Part shown: one piece after another, positions 1 to 7,309 of the stretch
How positions within the stretch are numbered: position 1 is the stretch's first letter
How the letters are laid out: each line of letters opens with the position of its first letter
Assembly (NCBI GenBank): GCA_934148535.1
Contig: CAKPDF010000016.1
Span: 1-33,394, forward strand
Reading direction: 5' to 3'
Length of the DNA: 33,394 nt
Origin: an uncultured Bacilli bacterium
GTDB taxonomy: Bacteria > Bacillota_I > Bacilli_A > RF39 > UBA660
The notes under the pieces: model-generated
What the model was told of the DNA's origin: nothing
Database searches by the model: none
The model's input: the letters and a program-made list of their open reading frames with translations, nothing else
Translations under genes and position numbers: made by a program

Positions 1-40
1 TGCAAGTGGAATTGTGTGTAAGACTAAATTCTTTTCAAAT

Positions 41-100
41 ATAGTGAAACTGGATTTTACTTTTTCATTTCACAAAAGTCTTTTTTTTCACTATTTTTTA
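41..100 (+). terminator. Possible terminator of an upstream gene outside the window
   Basis: The 9-base arm at 41-49 (ATAGTGAAA) is the exact reverse complement of 86-94 (TTTCACTAT), and a T-run follows at 95-99. The loop is long, about 36 nt, so the hairpin is weaker than a typical intrinsic terminator. It lies just before the rplM promoter, where the end of a preceding operon would be expected. No coding region is visible in positions 1-108. Confidence 0.35.
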
Positions 101-108
101 TATATTTA

Positions 109-137
109 TTGACAAAATGTTAAATATTTATTATAAT
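109..137 (+). promoter_or_regulatory. Consensus sigma-A promoter of rplM-rpsI
   Basis: TTGACA at 109-114 and TATAAT at 132-137 are both perfect consensus hexamers separated by the optimal 17 nt. Transcription should start near 144-146. It is the strongest-looking promoter in the window, as fits ribosomal protein genes. Confidence 0.9.
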
Positions 138-144
138 CATAATC

Positions 145-236
145 GGTACATTTTATGTTTGCGGTGCTATGTATTGGGAACACTTAGTACTTAAAACATT
201 ATATTATTTAAAATTAAAAGGAGAAAGAAAAGAATT
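145..236 (+). promoter_or_regulatory. Probable L13 ribosomal protein leader (5' UTR)
   Basis: About 90 nt of transcribed leader separate the predicted start site from the rplM start codon. It holds a GC-richer block at 158-192 that can fold: GGTGCT at 163-168 can pair with AGTACT near 186-191 (two G-U pairs), with an inner GTG/CAC pairing. Leaders bound by L13 are known upstream of rplM in Firmicutes. Position and local structure suggest such an autoregulatory element, but I could not compare it with a covariance model. The ribosome binding site (AAGGAG near 218-223) sits at its 3' end. Confidence 0.45.
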
Positions 237-680
237 ATGAAAACAACATTTATGCAAAAAAAAGAAGAAGTTGTTCGTGATTGGTATGTTATTGATGCAA
301 AAGATATGCCATTAGGTAGAGTAGCTTCTAAGGCTGCAGTTATGTTAAGAGGAAAACATAAGGTTACTTATACTCCTCATGTTGACTGTGGAGATAATAT
401 TATTATAATTAATGCTAGTGATGTTTTACTTACTGGTAATAAATTAGATAATAAGAAATATTATAGTCATTCAAGATATGTTGGAGGACTAAGAGAAAGA
501 ACTGCTAAAGAAATGAAAGAAAAATATCCTGTTGAAATGGTAGAATTAGCAGTAAAAGGAATGCTTCCTAAGGGAAGATTAGGTAGACAAATGTATAAGA
601 AATTACATGTTTATGCAGGTAGTGAGCATCCACATACTGCACAACAACCTAAAACTATTGAAATTGGGAGGAAAGCATAA
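237..680 (+). CDS. rplM: 50S ribosomal protein L13
   Basis: This protein of 147 residues binds 23S rRNA early in large-subunit assembly. The opening MKTTFM and the following WYVIDAKDMPLGRVAS stretch are the L13 N-terminal signature, and GMLPKGRLGRQMYKKLHVYAG near residues 108-128 is the conserved C-terminal block. The length matches the family (about 142-148). The ATG at 237 is chosen because the family normally begins with this M-x-T-T-F-M motif; the ribosome binding site lies a rather long 13 nt upstream. It is co-transcribed with rpsI, which begins on the last base of the rplM stop codon (TAATG), as in almost all bacteria. A structured leader upstream suggests autogenous control. Confidence 0.97.
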   Translation: MKTTFMQKKEEVVRDWYVIDAKDMPLGRVASKAAVMLRGKHKVTYTPHVDCGDNIIIINASDVLLTGNKLDNKKYYSHSRYVGGLRERTAKEMKEKYPVEMVELAVKGMLPKGRLGRQMYKKLHVYAGSEHPHTAQQPKTIEIGRKA

Positions 681-1099
681 TGGCTAAAGATGAAAGAAGA
701 TTTTGTGGAACTGGTAGAAGAAAGAGTTCAAGTGCTAGGGTAACTCTTGTTCCAGGAACTGGTAAAATAACTGTTAATGGTGTTTTAGTTAATGAATATA
801 TGCCTCATGATGTATTAGTTATGGATTTAATGCAACCTCTTGAAGTTACAAATAATACTGAAACTTTTGATGTTATTTGTAATGTTAGAGGTGGAGGATA
901 TTCAGGACAAACTGGTGCTATTAGATTAGGTATTACTAGAGCATTACTTGAATATGATAAAGAAAACGAGGGAAAAGAAGGTTCATATCGTTCTATTCTT
1001 AAGGCTTGTGGATTTGTTACTAGGGATCCAAGAAGCAAAGAAAGAAAGAAACCTGGATTAAAGGCTGCTCGTCGTGCACCACAATTTAGTAAGAGATAA
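680..1099 (+). CDS. rpsI: 30S ribosomal protein S9
   Basis: S9 is a small-subunit protein whose C-terminal tail reaches the P-site tRNA. The sequence has FCGTGRRKSSSARV near the N-terminus, the GGGYSGQTGAIRLGI block in the middle, and the basic tail ending in APQFSKR, where the final Lys-Arg is the invariant tRNA-contacting end. The length is 139 residues, slightly above the usual 130 because of an acidic insertion (YDKENEGKEGSYRS) near residues 92-105. The start overlaps the rplM stop by one base, indicating translational coupling. A strong hairpin terminator follows immediately. Confidence 0.97.
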   Translation: MAKDERRFCGTGRRKSSSARVTLVPGTGKITVNGVLVNEYMPHDVLVMDLMQPLEVTNNTETFDVICNVRGGGYSGQTGAIRLGITRALLEYDKENEGKEGSYRSILKACGFVTRDPRSKERKKPGLKAARRAPQFSKR

Positions 1100-1101
1100 T
1101 A

Positions 1102-1137
1102 AAAAAGAAGTTCACTTTATGTAGTGAATTTCTTTTT
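1102..1137. terminator. Bidirectional intrinsic terminator between rpsI and gerAB
   Basis: A 15-bp stem (1102-1116 with 1123-1137, one G-U pair) encloses a 6-nt loop. It is bordered by an A-run on the left and a T-run on the right, so it can end transcription from both sides. The gerAB stop codon at 1117-1119 lies in the loop, so one hairpin serves both convergent operons. Confidence 0.88.
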
Positions 1138-2202
1138 AATTACTATACTTATTGTTATTATAGCAAAGATTGCTAATAATATTAAATTTATATATGAATA
1201 TTTTGTTTCAATAAAGTTTGTAAATAGAGTATTATTTTTGAAATAATAGGTTGATATTAGTACTATTATTGTTGTTATTATTATAGGAGTTATTATATTT
1301 TGTTTTTTTGTTTTAATTGAGTTATTAAGATAATATATTAATAGGCTTAATGTTGAAAATGAGGTTAGTATCCATTTTATAAAGATTATATTTTCTATTT
1401 TATCAAAAAAGTTAAATAAAGATATTTTTTTTAATACAATATATTCAGGATATTCATATATTTCTGTTAAGTTTAGACCTAATATACTTATTGTTTTAAT
1501 TGATATTAAAAATATTATTATATAACTTAGTGTATATGATATAATTAAAAATTTGTTAATTTTTGGATAATCTATTACTTTGCTTTTTGGTATTGTTAAT
1601 ATTGCTAATGTTGGTACTATATTGGTTAGTGTTAAATATATTGAACCTTTTAATGGAGGTATTAATCCATTTTCTAATATTGGTTTTAGATTACTTTTAT
1701 CTATTTGAGGGATTAATGATATAAAACTTATTATTGATAATGTTAATATAATTGCTAAAAATATTATATTTGATCTTGTTATTACTTCTATTCCTTTTGT
1801 TATATTATATACTATTACTATTCCTATCATAATTCCGATTACTAATACTGGAGTTTCAGATAAAAATTGTGATGTTACAAAGTTACATATTCCGTATATT
1901 GTTACAATACATATAATAAAGATGATTATATTTATTATTGCATTTATTATATTTCCTATGGGTTTACCAAATATTATATTTATTTTTTCGTGTATATTTT
2001 TATCTTTTTCATAGTTTGATATATAAATAATCATTGCTAAAATAATAAGTCCTATAAGATAAGAAAATAATACTGAAAAATAACAATCTCTTTTACTTAT
2101 TTTAATTATGTTATGAAAACCTATGCCATTGAATATTGAGAGTATTGGAAATATTATTAATATAGCATATTGAAATGCATTTATTTTTTTATTATTATTC
2201 AT
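1117..2202 (-). CDS. gerAB: Spore germination protein, GerAB/permease subunit
   Basis: This is the polytopic subunit of a GerA-type germinant receptor in the inner spore membrane. The 361-residue protein is almost entirely hydrophobic, with about ten predicted membrane segments, in keeping with the amino-acid/polyamine/organocation transporter fold of GerAB proteins. It starts with the typical short polar N-terminus before the first helix (KINAFQYAILIIFPILS). The ATG overlaps the gerAC stop codon (ATGA) and has a strong AGGAGGT site. It is the last gene of the operon and ends inside the shared terminator loop. The identification rests on membrane profile, length and operon partners; GerAA and GerAC are individually clearer. 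The ligand cannot be inferred. Confidence 0.88.
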   Translation of the reverse strand: MNNNKKINAFQYAILIIFPILSIFNGIGFHNIIKISKRDCYFSVLFSYLIGLIILAMIIYISNYEKDKNIHEKINIIFGKPIGNIINAIINIIIFIICIVTIYGICNFVTSQFLSETPVLVIGIMIGIVIVYNITKGIEVITRSNIIFLAIILTLSIISFISLIPQIDKSNLKPILENGLIPPLKGSIYLTLTNIVPTLAILTIPKSKVIDYPKINKFLIISYTLSYIIIFLISIKTISILGLNLTEIYEYPEYIVLKKISLFNFFDKIENIIFIKWILTSFSTLSLLIYYLNNSIKTKKQNIITPIIITTIIVLISTYYFKNNTLFTNFIETKYSYINLILLAIFAIITISIVIKKKFTT

Positions 2203-3359
2203 TTGTAGATACCTCCTGTTAGATTTCCTTTTTCTCTAATTGTATAAGTTGATTTTACTTCTATTTTTATGTTTGGTAATATATCCTCATCATATATATC
2301 TTTTATTTCGTTATAATATTTCGGGTCTGTTTTATAATATAAATCTTTAAAATTAAATATATCTGTATTGTATTTTTTTATTATATTTTTAAATGATTTT
2401 TCTACTAGTTTTTCAATATTATTATTCATTATATTTTCTATTTTTTTTATATTTTTATATTCTGTAAGATTAGTTTTACTATATACTTCACTTATTGAGG
2501 ATGTTCCTGAAAGAGTTATATTTACTTTATTTTTTTTAGGATCTAGTTCTACTTTTGTTTTAGATGATATTATTTCATGTATTATAAAGCCATCATCATA
2601 TTTTGATTCTATTAGGGTATTTGTTATATTATCTTTAATAAAATTGTAGGCTATAGATTCAAATTCATCAAGGTATCCTATTAATTTATCTTTTTTAAAT
2701 ATTGCCATATTTGATAAAACTAATTTTGCTTCTGTATCTGTTTTTTCTAATTCATCTTTATCGTTTCCTTTATTGATGTTACCTTCTAATTTTATGCTTG
2801 GTAGTGCTAATTCTTTTTTATCATCTAAATAAGTATCCATTAAATCATTATAAGTTATTAATGAAGTTAATCCTAAATACTTATTTAGATTTTTTAAGCT
2901 TTTTGTAATATTACTTGATGTTAAGTTATCTAAGGGAGTTATTGTTTCTAATATATTTTTATCTTGCGCTATTAATACGTAGAATTCGTCTCTAAATTCG
3001 GGGTCTCGTATTAAAAAATCTAGTATTGGGGATATTCCATCTTTAGCTAAATCTTCATCTATTATTATTAGTTGAATATGTGATGCATATATTTTATTTG
3101 GTGAATCTTTAATCATTTCTCTTAAAGCTTGTTGAATACTTTTTGAGGTTTTATTATATGTTATAAAACTGGGTTGATTTCCTTTTGAAGTGTCTGTGTC
3201 TTTTCTAGGGTTAACTACTTGAACTGTTACTTTATATAAATCATTATTTTTTTCTATACTTATAGCAGTTACTATCGATAAGTTATTTAGTTCTCTATAG
3301 TTATAGCATCCTGTTAATAAGGGGAGTAATATAATTGATAAGATTATAATTTTTTTCAT
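2199..3359 (-). CDS. gerAC: Spore germination lipoprotein, GerAC subunit
   Basis: The protein has 386 residues with a lipoprotein signal peptide: basic MKK, a hydrophobic stretch, and lipobox LTGC with Cys18 as the lipidation site. It is followed by YNYRELNNLSIVTAISI, the usual GerAC start. The C-terminal half carries the conserved segment around IRDPEFRDEFYVLIAQ and later beta-rich repeats typical of the Ger(x)C family. GerC subunits are anchored on the outer face of the inner spore membrane and are needed for receptor function. The start codon overlaps the gerAA stop (ATGA), preceded by AGGTGAT; the stop overlaps the gerAB start the same way. Translational coupling on both sides suggests fixed stoichiometry. 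Confidence 0.93.
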   Translation of the reverse strand: MKKIIILSIILLPLLTGCYNYRELNNLSIVTAISIEKNNDLYKVTVQVVNPRKDTDTSKGNQPSFITYNKTSKSIQQALREMIKDSPNKIYASHIQLIIIDEDLAKDGISPILDFLIRDPEFRDEFYVLIAQDKNILETITPLDNLTSSNITKSLKNLNKYLGLTSLITYNDLMDTYLDDKKELALPSIKLEGNINKGNDKDELEKTDTEAKLVLSNMAIFKKDKLIGYLDEFESIAYNFIKDNITNTLIESKYDDGFIIHEIISSKTKVELDPKKNKVNITLSGTSSISEVYSKTNLTEYKNIKKIENIMNNNIEKLVEKSFKNIIKKYNTDIFNFKDLYYKTDPKYYNEIKDIYDEDILPNIKIEVKSTYTIREKGNLTGGIYK

Positions 3360-4810
3360 TGTTTATCACCTAAATCTTTGTATTTTGTAATATTATTTGA
3401 TAATAAAGGATTTCTTTTTTTTAAATCTTTGATTGGGAATTTTATTATACTATTTTTAATTTCTTGGATATTTAATGGTGAATATGGATAAAAATAAGGT
3501 ATTCCAAATGAACTTAGAGAACACATTTTTATAATATAATAAATAAATATTATTATTACTCCATATATTCCCATTAGGGATGCTCCTAACATAAATAAAA
3601 TTCTATACCATCTTAGTCCATTAATCATTTCTGGTTCAGTGAGTAGAAGGGCTGAAATTGAGGTTATTGCTATTACAATTATCATTATTGGAGATACTAT
3701 TCCAGCGTTTACTGCGGCTTCTCCTAGTATAAGAGTTCCTACTATTGATAGGGCACTGGATGTGAATGTTGGAATTCTTAAATCACTTTCTCTTAATATT
3801 TCAAATGATATTATCATTATTAATGCTTCTATAAATGCTGGGAAGGGTACTGATTCTCTTTGAGAGGAAAAACTTATTAATAGTTGGGTTGGTAATATTT
3901 CTTGGTTATATGTTGTTATTGCTATGTATATAGCGGGGGTTAATAACGATATAAAAAAAGCAGTATATCTAATCATTCTTGTTAATGATACATTAATGCT
4001 TTTTCCAAAGTTATCTTCGGTAGTTAGAAAAAAATCATTGAATGTTGCAGGTAATATTAAGATAAAAGGAGAGGTATCTACCATTATTGCTATTTTTCCT
4101 TTTAATAGATTTTGACAGACATTATCTGGTCTTTCTGTAGATATTATTGTTGGAAATACTGATTTATTTTCTTTTTCTATTAAGTTTTTAATAGTGCCTG
4201 CAGATATAATTCCATCTATATCTATGTTATTTAATAATTTTTTTATTTTTTCTACTTTTTCTTTTTTTACTATGTTATTTATATATATTATTGATACTTT
4301 GGTTTTGGTGTATTTTCCAATATCTTGTGATTCTATCCAGAGATTATTATCTTTAATTCTTCTTCTTATTAATCCTATATTTGTTTGGGTATCTTCTACA
4401 AATGCATCTATTGGTCCTCTTATGGTGCTTTCTGCTTGGGGAGTTGATATTGCTCTTGATAAATTTCTTTTAGTTTCTAATGCTATAAAATCATTGCAAT
4501 TTTCTATTAATATGATAGTAAAGCCATAATTTAGATAATAACATATATCTTTGTAGGTTGTTATTATTTTAGTTTTGAAGTTATCTATATCATTTTGAAT
4601 TATTACTTTTAAATCTATTTCTTTGTCGTAAGTTAGATTTATTTTATCTAAACTTCTTATAATAAAATCACTTATTTTATCAGATGATGTTAGGGGTTCA
4701 TTATATATAATATATAAGGTTTTACCGCATACATATTTTTTTCTATATGTTATATCATTATTATTATTTGTTTCTTTTTTTATTTTTTTTACAATATTTT
4801 CAATATTCAT
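3356..4810 (-). CDS. gerAA: Spore germination protein, GerAA subunit
   Basis: This is the 484-residue A subunit of the germinant receptor. The N-terminal soluble region (about 1-270) contains the family signature PQAESTIRGPIDAFVEDTQ followed by NIGLIRRRI, and later STERPDNVCQNLLKGKIAIM, all typical of GerA. The C-terminal part has about five membrane segments and a conserved SFSSQRESVPFPAFIEALIM block. A subunits form pentameric channels that release ions after germinant binding. It is the first gene of the operon, with an AGGTGA site 8 nt before the ATG. No clear sigma-A promoter is visible in the 80-bp gap upstream. A forespore (sigma-G) promoter would be expected from knowledge of ger operons, but I could not assign one. 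Confidence 0.95.
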   Translation of the reverse strand: MNIENIVKKIKKETNNNNDITYRKKYVCGKTLYIIYNEPLTSSDKISDFIIRSLDKINLTYDKEIDLKVIIQNDIDNFKTKIITTYKDICYYLNYGFTIILIENCNDFIALETKRNLSRAISTPQAESTIRGPIDAFVEDTQTNIGLIRRRIKDNNLWIESQDIGKYTKTKVSIIYINNIVKKEKVEKIKKLLNNIDIDGIISAGTIKNLIEKENKSVFPTIISTERPDNVCQNLLKGKIAIMVDTSPFILILPATFNDFFLTTEDNFGKSINVSLTRMIRYTAFFISLLTPAIYIAITTYNQEILPTQLLISFSSQRESVPFPAFIEALIMIISFEILRESDLRIPTFTSSALSIVGTLILGEAAVNAGIVSPIMIIVIAITSISALLLTEPEMINGLRWYRILFMLGASLMGIYGVIIIFIYYIIKMCSLSSFGIPYFYPYSPLNIQEIKNSIIKFPIKDLKKRNPLLSNNITKYKDLGDKQ

Positions 4811-4832
4811 AATAATTCACCTAGTAATATTA

Positions 4833-4862
4833 TTGACTAAAAATTAAATAAATATTTATAAT
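4833..4862 (+). promoter_or_regulatory. Probable promoter of the DUF368 gene
   Basis: TTGACT at 4833-4838 and TATAAT at 4857-4862 are separated by 18 nt, reading toward the DUF368 start at 4892. A second TATAAT at 4881-4886 lies so close to the ATG that a transcript from it would be essentially leaderless. The divergent gerAA gene starts 23 bp to the left of this promoter. Confidence 0.55.
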
Positions 4863-4891
4863 AAATATAAATAATTTTAATATAATTAAGT

Positions 4892-5701
4892 ATGAATATT
4901 AAATTAATTTTAGAGGGAATAATAGTGGGAATAGGAAAGATTATTCCAGGAGTTAGTGGTAGTGTTATAGCGGTTAGTTTTGGACTTTATGATAAGCTTA
5001 TATCTTGTATTACTAATTTTTTTGATGATAAAAAAAATAATTTTAAGTTTTTAGTTAATTTTGGTATAGGAGTTTTAATTGGAATAGTTTTTTTTAGTAA
5101 GGTTATATTATATTTTTTAAATAATTATTATGTGCTTACTATGAGTTTGTTTGTGGGTATTATAATTGGGGGAGTTAGTGGTATATATAAAAATTGTAAT
5201 TTTAGTTATAAGGGAATAATATGTTTTTTTATATCTTTTTTATTGTTTTTAATTTTATGTAATGCTGGTGATGGTAATGATTATGTTATAAATGGAACTT
5301 TTAGAGATATTATTATATATTTTATAGCGGGAATAGTTGAGGGGATTGGGACTATAATTCCAGGAATTTCTTCTTCTGCTATGCTAATGGTTATGGGGGT
5401 ATATAATATATTTATTTATAGTATTAGTAATATGTTTTCTATTTCTTTTATTATTAGTAATTTTAGATTTTTATTTTCTTTTGGTATTGGATTATTTATT
5501 AGTATTATTATGTGTATATTTTTAATTAATTATTTATTTAGAAAATATAGAGATATTACTTTTAGTTCTATTTTAGGAATAGTTATTGGTAATATAATTA
5601 TGATAATTTATAATATAATTAAAATTATGGCAATAAAAAACCTAGTAATTGTTGTAATATTACTAAGTATTGGATTTATTATTGGTCTTGTTTCTTCTTA
5701 A
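4892..5701 (+). CDS. DUF368 membrane protein, probable polyprenyl-phosphate flippase (PopT-like)
   Basis: This 269-residue polytopic membrane protein carries the DUF368 hallmark twice: IIPGVSGS at residues 17-24 and IIPGISSS at 155-162. This shows the inverted internal repeat of the family. DUF368 proteins (PopT) have been reported to return undecaprenyl phosphate, the lipid carrier for cell wall precursors, to the inner leaflet; I infer the same role here. No Shine-Dalgarno sequence precedes the ATG, unlike nearly every other gene in the window, and a TATAAT lies six bases before it, so translation may be leaderless. The 3' end overlaps the 3' end of the convergent CmpB-like gene by 23 bp, leaving no room for a terminator. 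Confidence 0.85.
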   Translation: MNIKLILEGIIVGIGKIIPGVSGSVIAVSFGLYDKLISCITNFFDDKKNNFKFLVNFGIGVLIGIVFFSKVILYFLNNYYVLTMSLFVGIIIGGVSGIYKNCNFSYKGIICFFISFLLFLILCNAGDGNDYVINGTFRDIIIYFIAGIVEGIGTIIPGISSSAMLMVMGVYNIFIYSISNMFSISFIISNFRFLFSFGIGLFISIIMCIFLINYLFRKYRDITFSSILGIVIGNIIMIIYNIIKIMAIKNLVIVVILLSIGFIIGLVSS

Positions 5702-6398
5702 TATTTTTTTCTATTTCTTTTAGTGCTTTACTAGATCTGGTTAATATTTTGGATAATGTCATTTCTGGGAATGCTTTTACAAGTCTTCTTTGGAATATTT
5801 TACCTTCGTTAGTTAGGGTAGTTTTAACTAGTTTAGATATATCTGTAGTTATGTCTTTGGTACTGTTACCAATATTATTTACTGTTGTTTTTAATTTTGA
5901 TACTATTTTACAAGATGTTATTGTATCTGATATAAATATTATTAGGCCTATAATAGTTATTATTAATAAGGCTTTTTCATTTATATGAGATAATAGTTTT
6001 TCTATTAGGGGATTTAATCCATATAGAACTACTATACTTACTGTTCCGAATGCTAAGGCATTTTCTCCACAGATTCTTCCGTTTAGGTTGAATTTTCTTT
6101 CTGAATAATCCCACCATCTTGCTTTGAATATTTTTTCCATTAGATAGCTTGTTAGATATTCTAGTATAGAGCATATTACTACACTTAAGAAGAATACTGT
6201 TAATATATTATTTTTATATTGGGTTAGGTATATGGTTATTATTAATCCTCCCCAGCCATATATTGGACAGTATGGACCTATTAGGAATCCTCTGTTTATA
6301 AATTTTTTTGATTTTATACTTACTAGGGTAGATTCCATAATCCATCCTAGTATAGAGTATATAAGAAATAGTAGGAAATATCCTAGAAATTTATTCAT
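5679..6398 (-). CDS. CmpB-type putative ABC-transporter permease family membrane protein
   Basis: The protein has 239 residues when started at the ATG at 6398, which has AGAGGTGT 5-6 nt upstream; a longer reading from 6428 lacks a ribosome binding site. The first 150 residues hold about four membrane segments with the conserved pattern YSILGWIMES, then NRGFLIGPYCPIYGWGG, ending in ARWWDYSERKFNLNGRIC. These are hallmarks of the Pfam family labelled putative ABC transporter type IV (CmpB). Biochemical function in the family is unproven. The C-terminal 80 residues are polar and probably cytoplasmic and helical. It has its own promoter in the gap after the rhomboid gene and overlaps the DUF368 gene tail to tail. 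Confidence 0.8.
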   Translation of the reverse strand: MNKFLGYFLLFLIYSILGWIMESTLVSIKSKKFINRGFLIGPYCPIYGWGGLIITIYLTQYKNNILTVFFLSVVICSILEYLTSYLMEKIFKARWWDYSERKFNLNGRICGENALAFGTVSIVVLYGLNPLIEKLLSHINEKALLIITIIGLIIFISDTITSCKIVSKLKTTVNNIGNSTKDITTDISKLVKTTLTNEGKIFQRRLVKAFPEMTLSKILTRSSKALKEIEKNIKKKQDQ

Positions 6399-6418
6399 AT
6401 TACACCTCTTTCTATTTA

Positions 6419-6447
6419 AGAATAGCATAATATTATTTATTTTACAA
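6419..6447 (-). promoter_or_regulatory. Promoter of the CmpB-like gene
   Basis: On the minus strand, TTGTAA is followed after 17 nt by TATTCT (plus-strand 6419-6424), preceded by TGC, giving an extended -10 element. It lies about 20 nt before the start codon at 6398. An ATGTATTGTAA motif is found about 50 nt further upstream (6474-6484, minus strand). Confidence 0.6.
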
Positions 6448-6533
6448 TTGTTTTTTATTAATAGTTGTTTAAATTACAATACATTATATATATTTGAGGA
6501 TTTCTATATATAGTGTGAGGTTGATATAAGGAT

Positions 6534-7118
6534 TTATAGTATATAAAATCCATATATACAGCCACAGATTGCACCTATTAAGTGGGATAGGTGGGAGACA
6601 TTATCTGATTTATTAATTTGTAGTATTTCATCTATTATATAAAATATTATTATTAGTATTAGGGTTAGTGGGATAGTACCTTTATTTATATTTACTATTG
6701 ATGATAGTATTATTAGCATATATACTATATCACTTGAACCTAGAATTTTATATTTTCCTATAATTATGTTTATTAATCCTGTTATGAAAGCAGTTAGAAG
6801 TATCATTATAAGTAAGTTAATGCTACCATATTTTTCTTCTACTAATGGACCTACTAGTAATATATATAAGAAATTTCTTTTTAAGTGTTGCCAATTGGAG
6901 TGACCTATAATGTGGGTGAATAATCTTATATATGTTAAGGGATTTAGGGGAGATGATCTGTAATTTGAAAATAGTAGTTTGTTACTTTTTCCTTTTGTTA
7001 TTATATTTAAGATAAATGCTATAAGGCAAATGAAGAAAAATGATAATATTACTTTAGAATTATAACTTATATAATTATTTAAATGAATATTTTTAATATA
7101 TTCTATATATTTTTCCAT
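6534..7118 (-). CDS. Rhomboid-family intramembrane serine protease
   Basis: The 194-residue membrane protein has about five to six hydrophobic segments and the rhomboid signature. His73, His78 and Asn82 form the H-x4-H-x3-N motif in TM2. PLVEEKYGS follows, then Ser129 in GSSD occupies the place of the catalytic Ser in the usual GxSG motif, and His179 in SHLSHLIG occupies that of the catalytic His. Rhomboids cleave transmembrane substrates within the bilayer. The residue after the catalytic Ser is Asp, where Gly is near-universal, which may affect activity or mark a subfamily. The start at 7118 has GGTGAT upstream. It stands upstream of the CmpB-like gene on the same strand, but the 135-bp gap and a separate promoter suggest independent units. 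The substrate is unknown. Confidence 0.82.
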   Translation of the reverse strand: MEKYIEYIKNIHLNNYISYNSKVILSFFFICLIAFILNIITKGKSNKLLFSNYRSSPLNPLTYIRLFTHIIGHSNWQHLKRNFLYILLVGPLVEEKYGSINLLIMILLTAFITGLINIIIGKYKILGSSDIVYMLIILSSIVNINKGTIPLTLILIIIFYIIDEILQINKSDNVSHLSHLIGAICGCIYGFYIL

Positions 7119-7309
7119 ATTAAATCACCATAATAATTTTAACTTATAATATATATTTTGTCTAGATTTAAGACTTTATTAAGTAGATATTTTTAGGGTT
7201 AGTTATGTATTGTAATTAATCTAGTGGTTAATTTGATTATTGTTAGTTAATTTATATTTTTTTTAATTCATTATATGATAATATGGTATAGAAGATAGGA
7301 GATGATAGA
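7119..7309. other. Divergent intergenic region between rhomboid and thyX
   Basis: This 191-bp, almost pure A/T gap serves two divergent genes. It contains a block TTAAGTAGATAT (7179-7190), then 10 nt, then AGTTATGTATTGTAA (7201-7215). The same two blocks with the same 10-nt spacing recur at 15247-15283 before pflB. The second block can form a weak 7-bp hairpin with loop TGTATTG. A degraded extended -10 (TGG followed by TATAGA, 7284-7292) precedes the thyX ribosome binding site. No ORF is visible. Confidence 0.5.

Noticed and set aside
1902..1912. ATGTATTGTAA in gerAB as a functional site
   Set aside because: It encodes part of a membrane helix (Cys-Ile-Val) mid-gene with no promoter nearby; counted as a chance coding occurrence and reported as a caveat.
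4194..4529. 111-codon plus-strand ORF antisense to gerAA
   Set aside because: It is a shadow of the conserved GerA signature region; no ribosome binding site or promoter.
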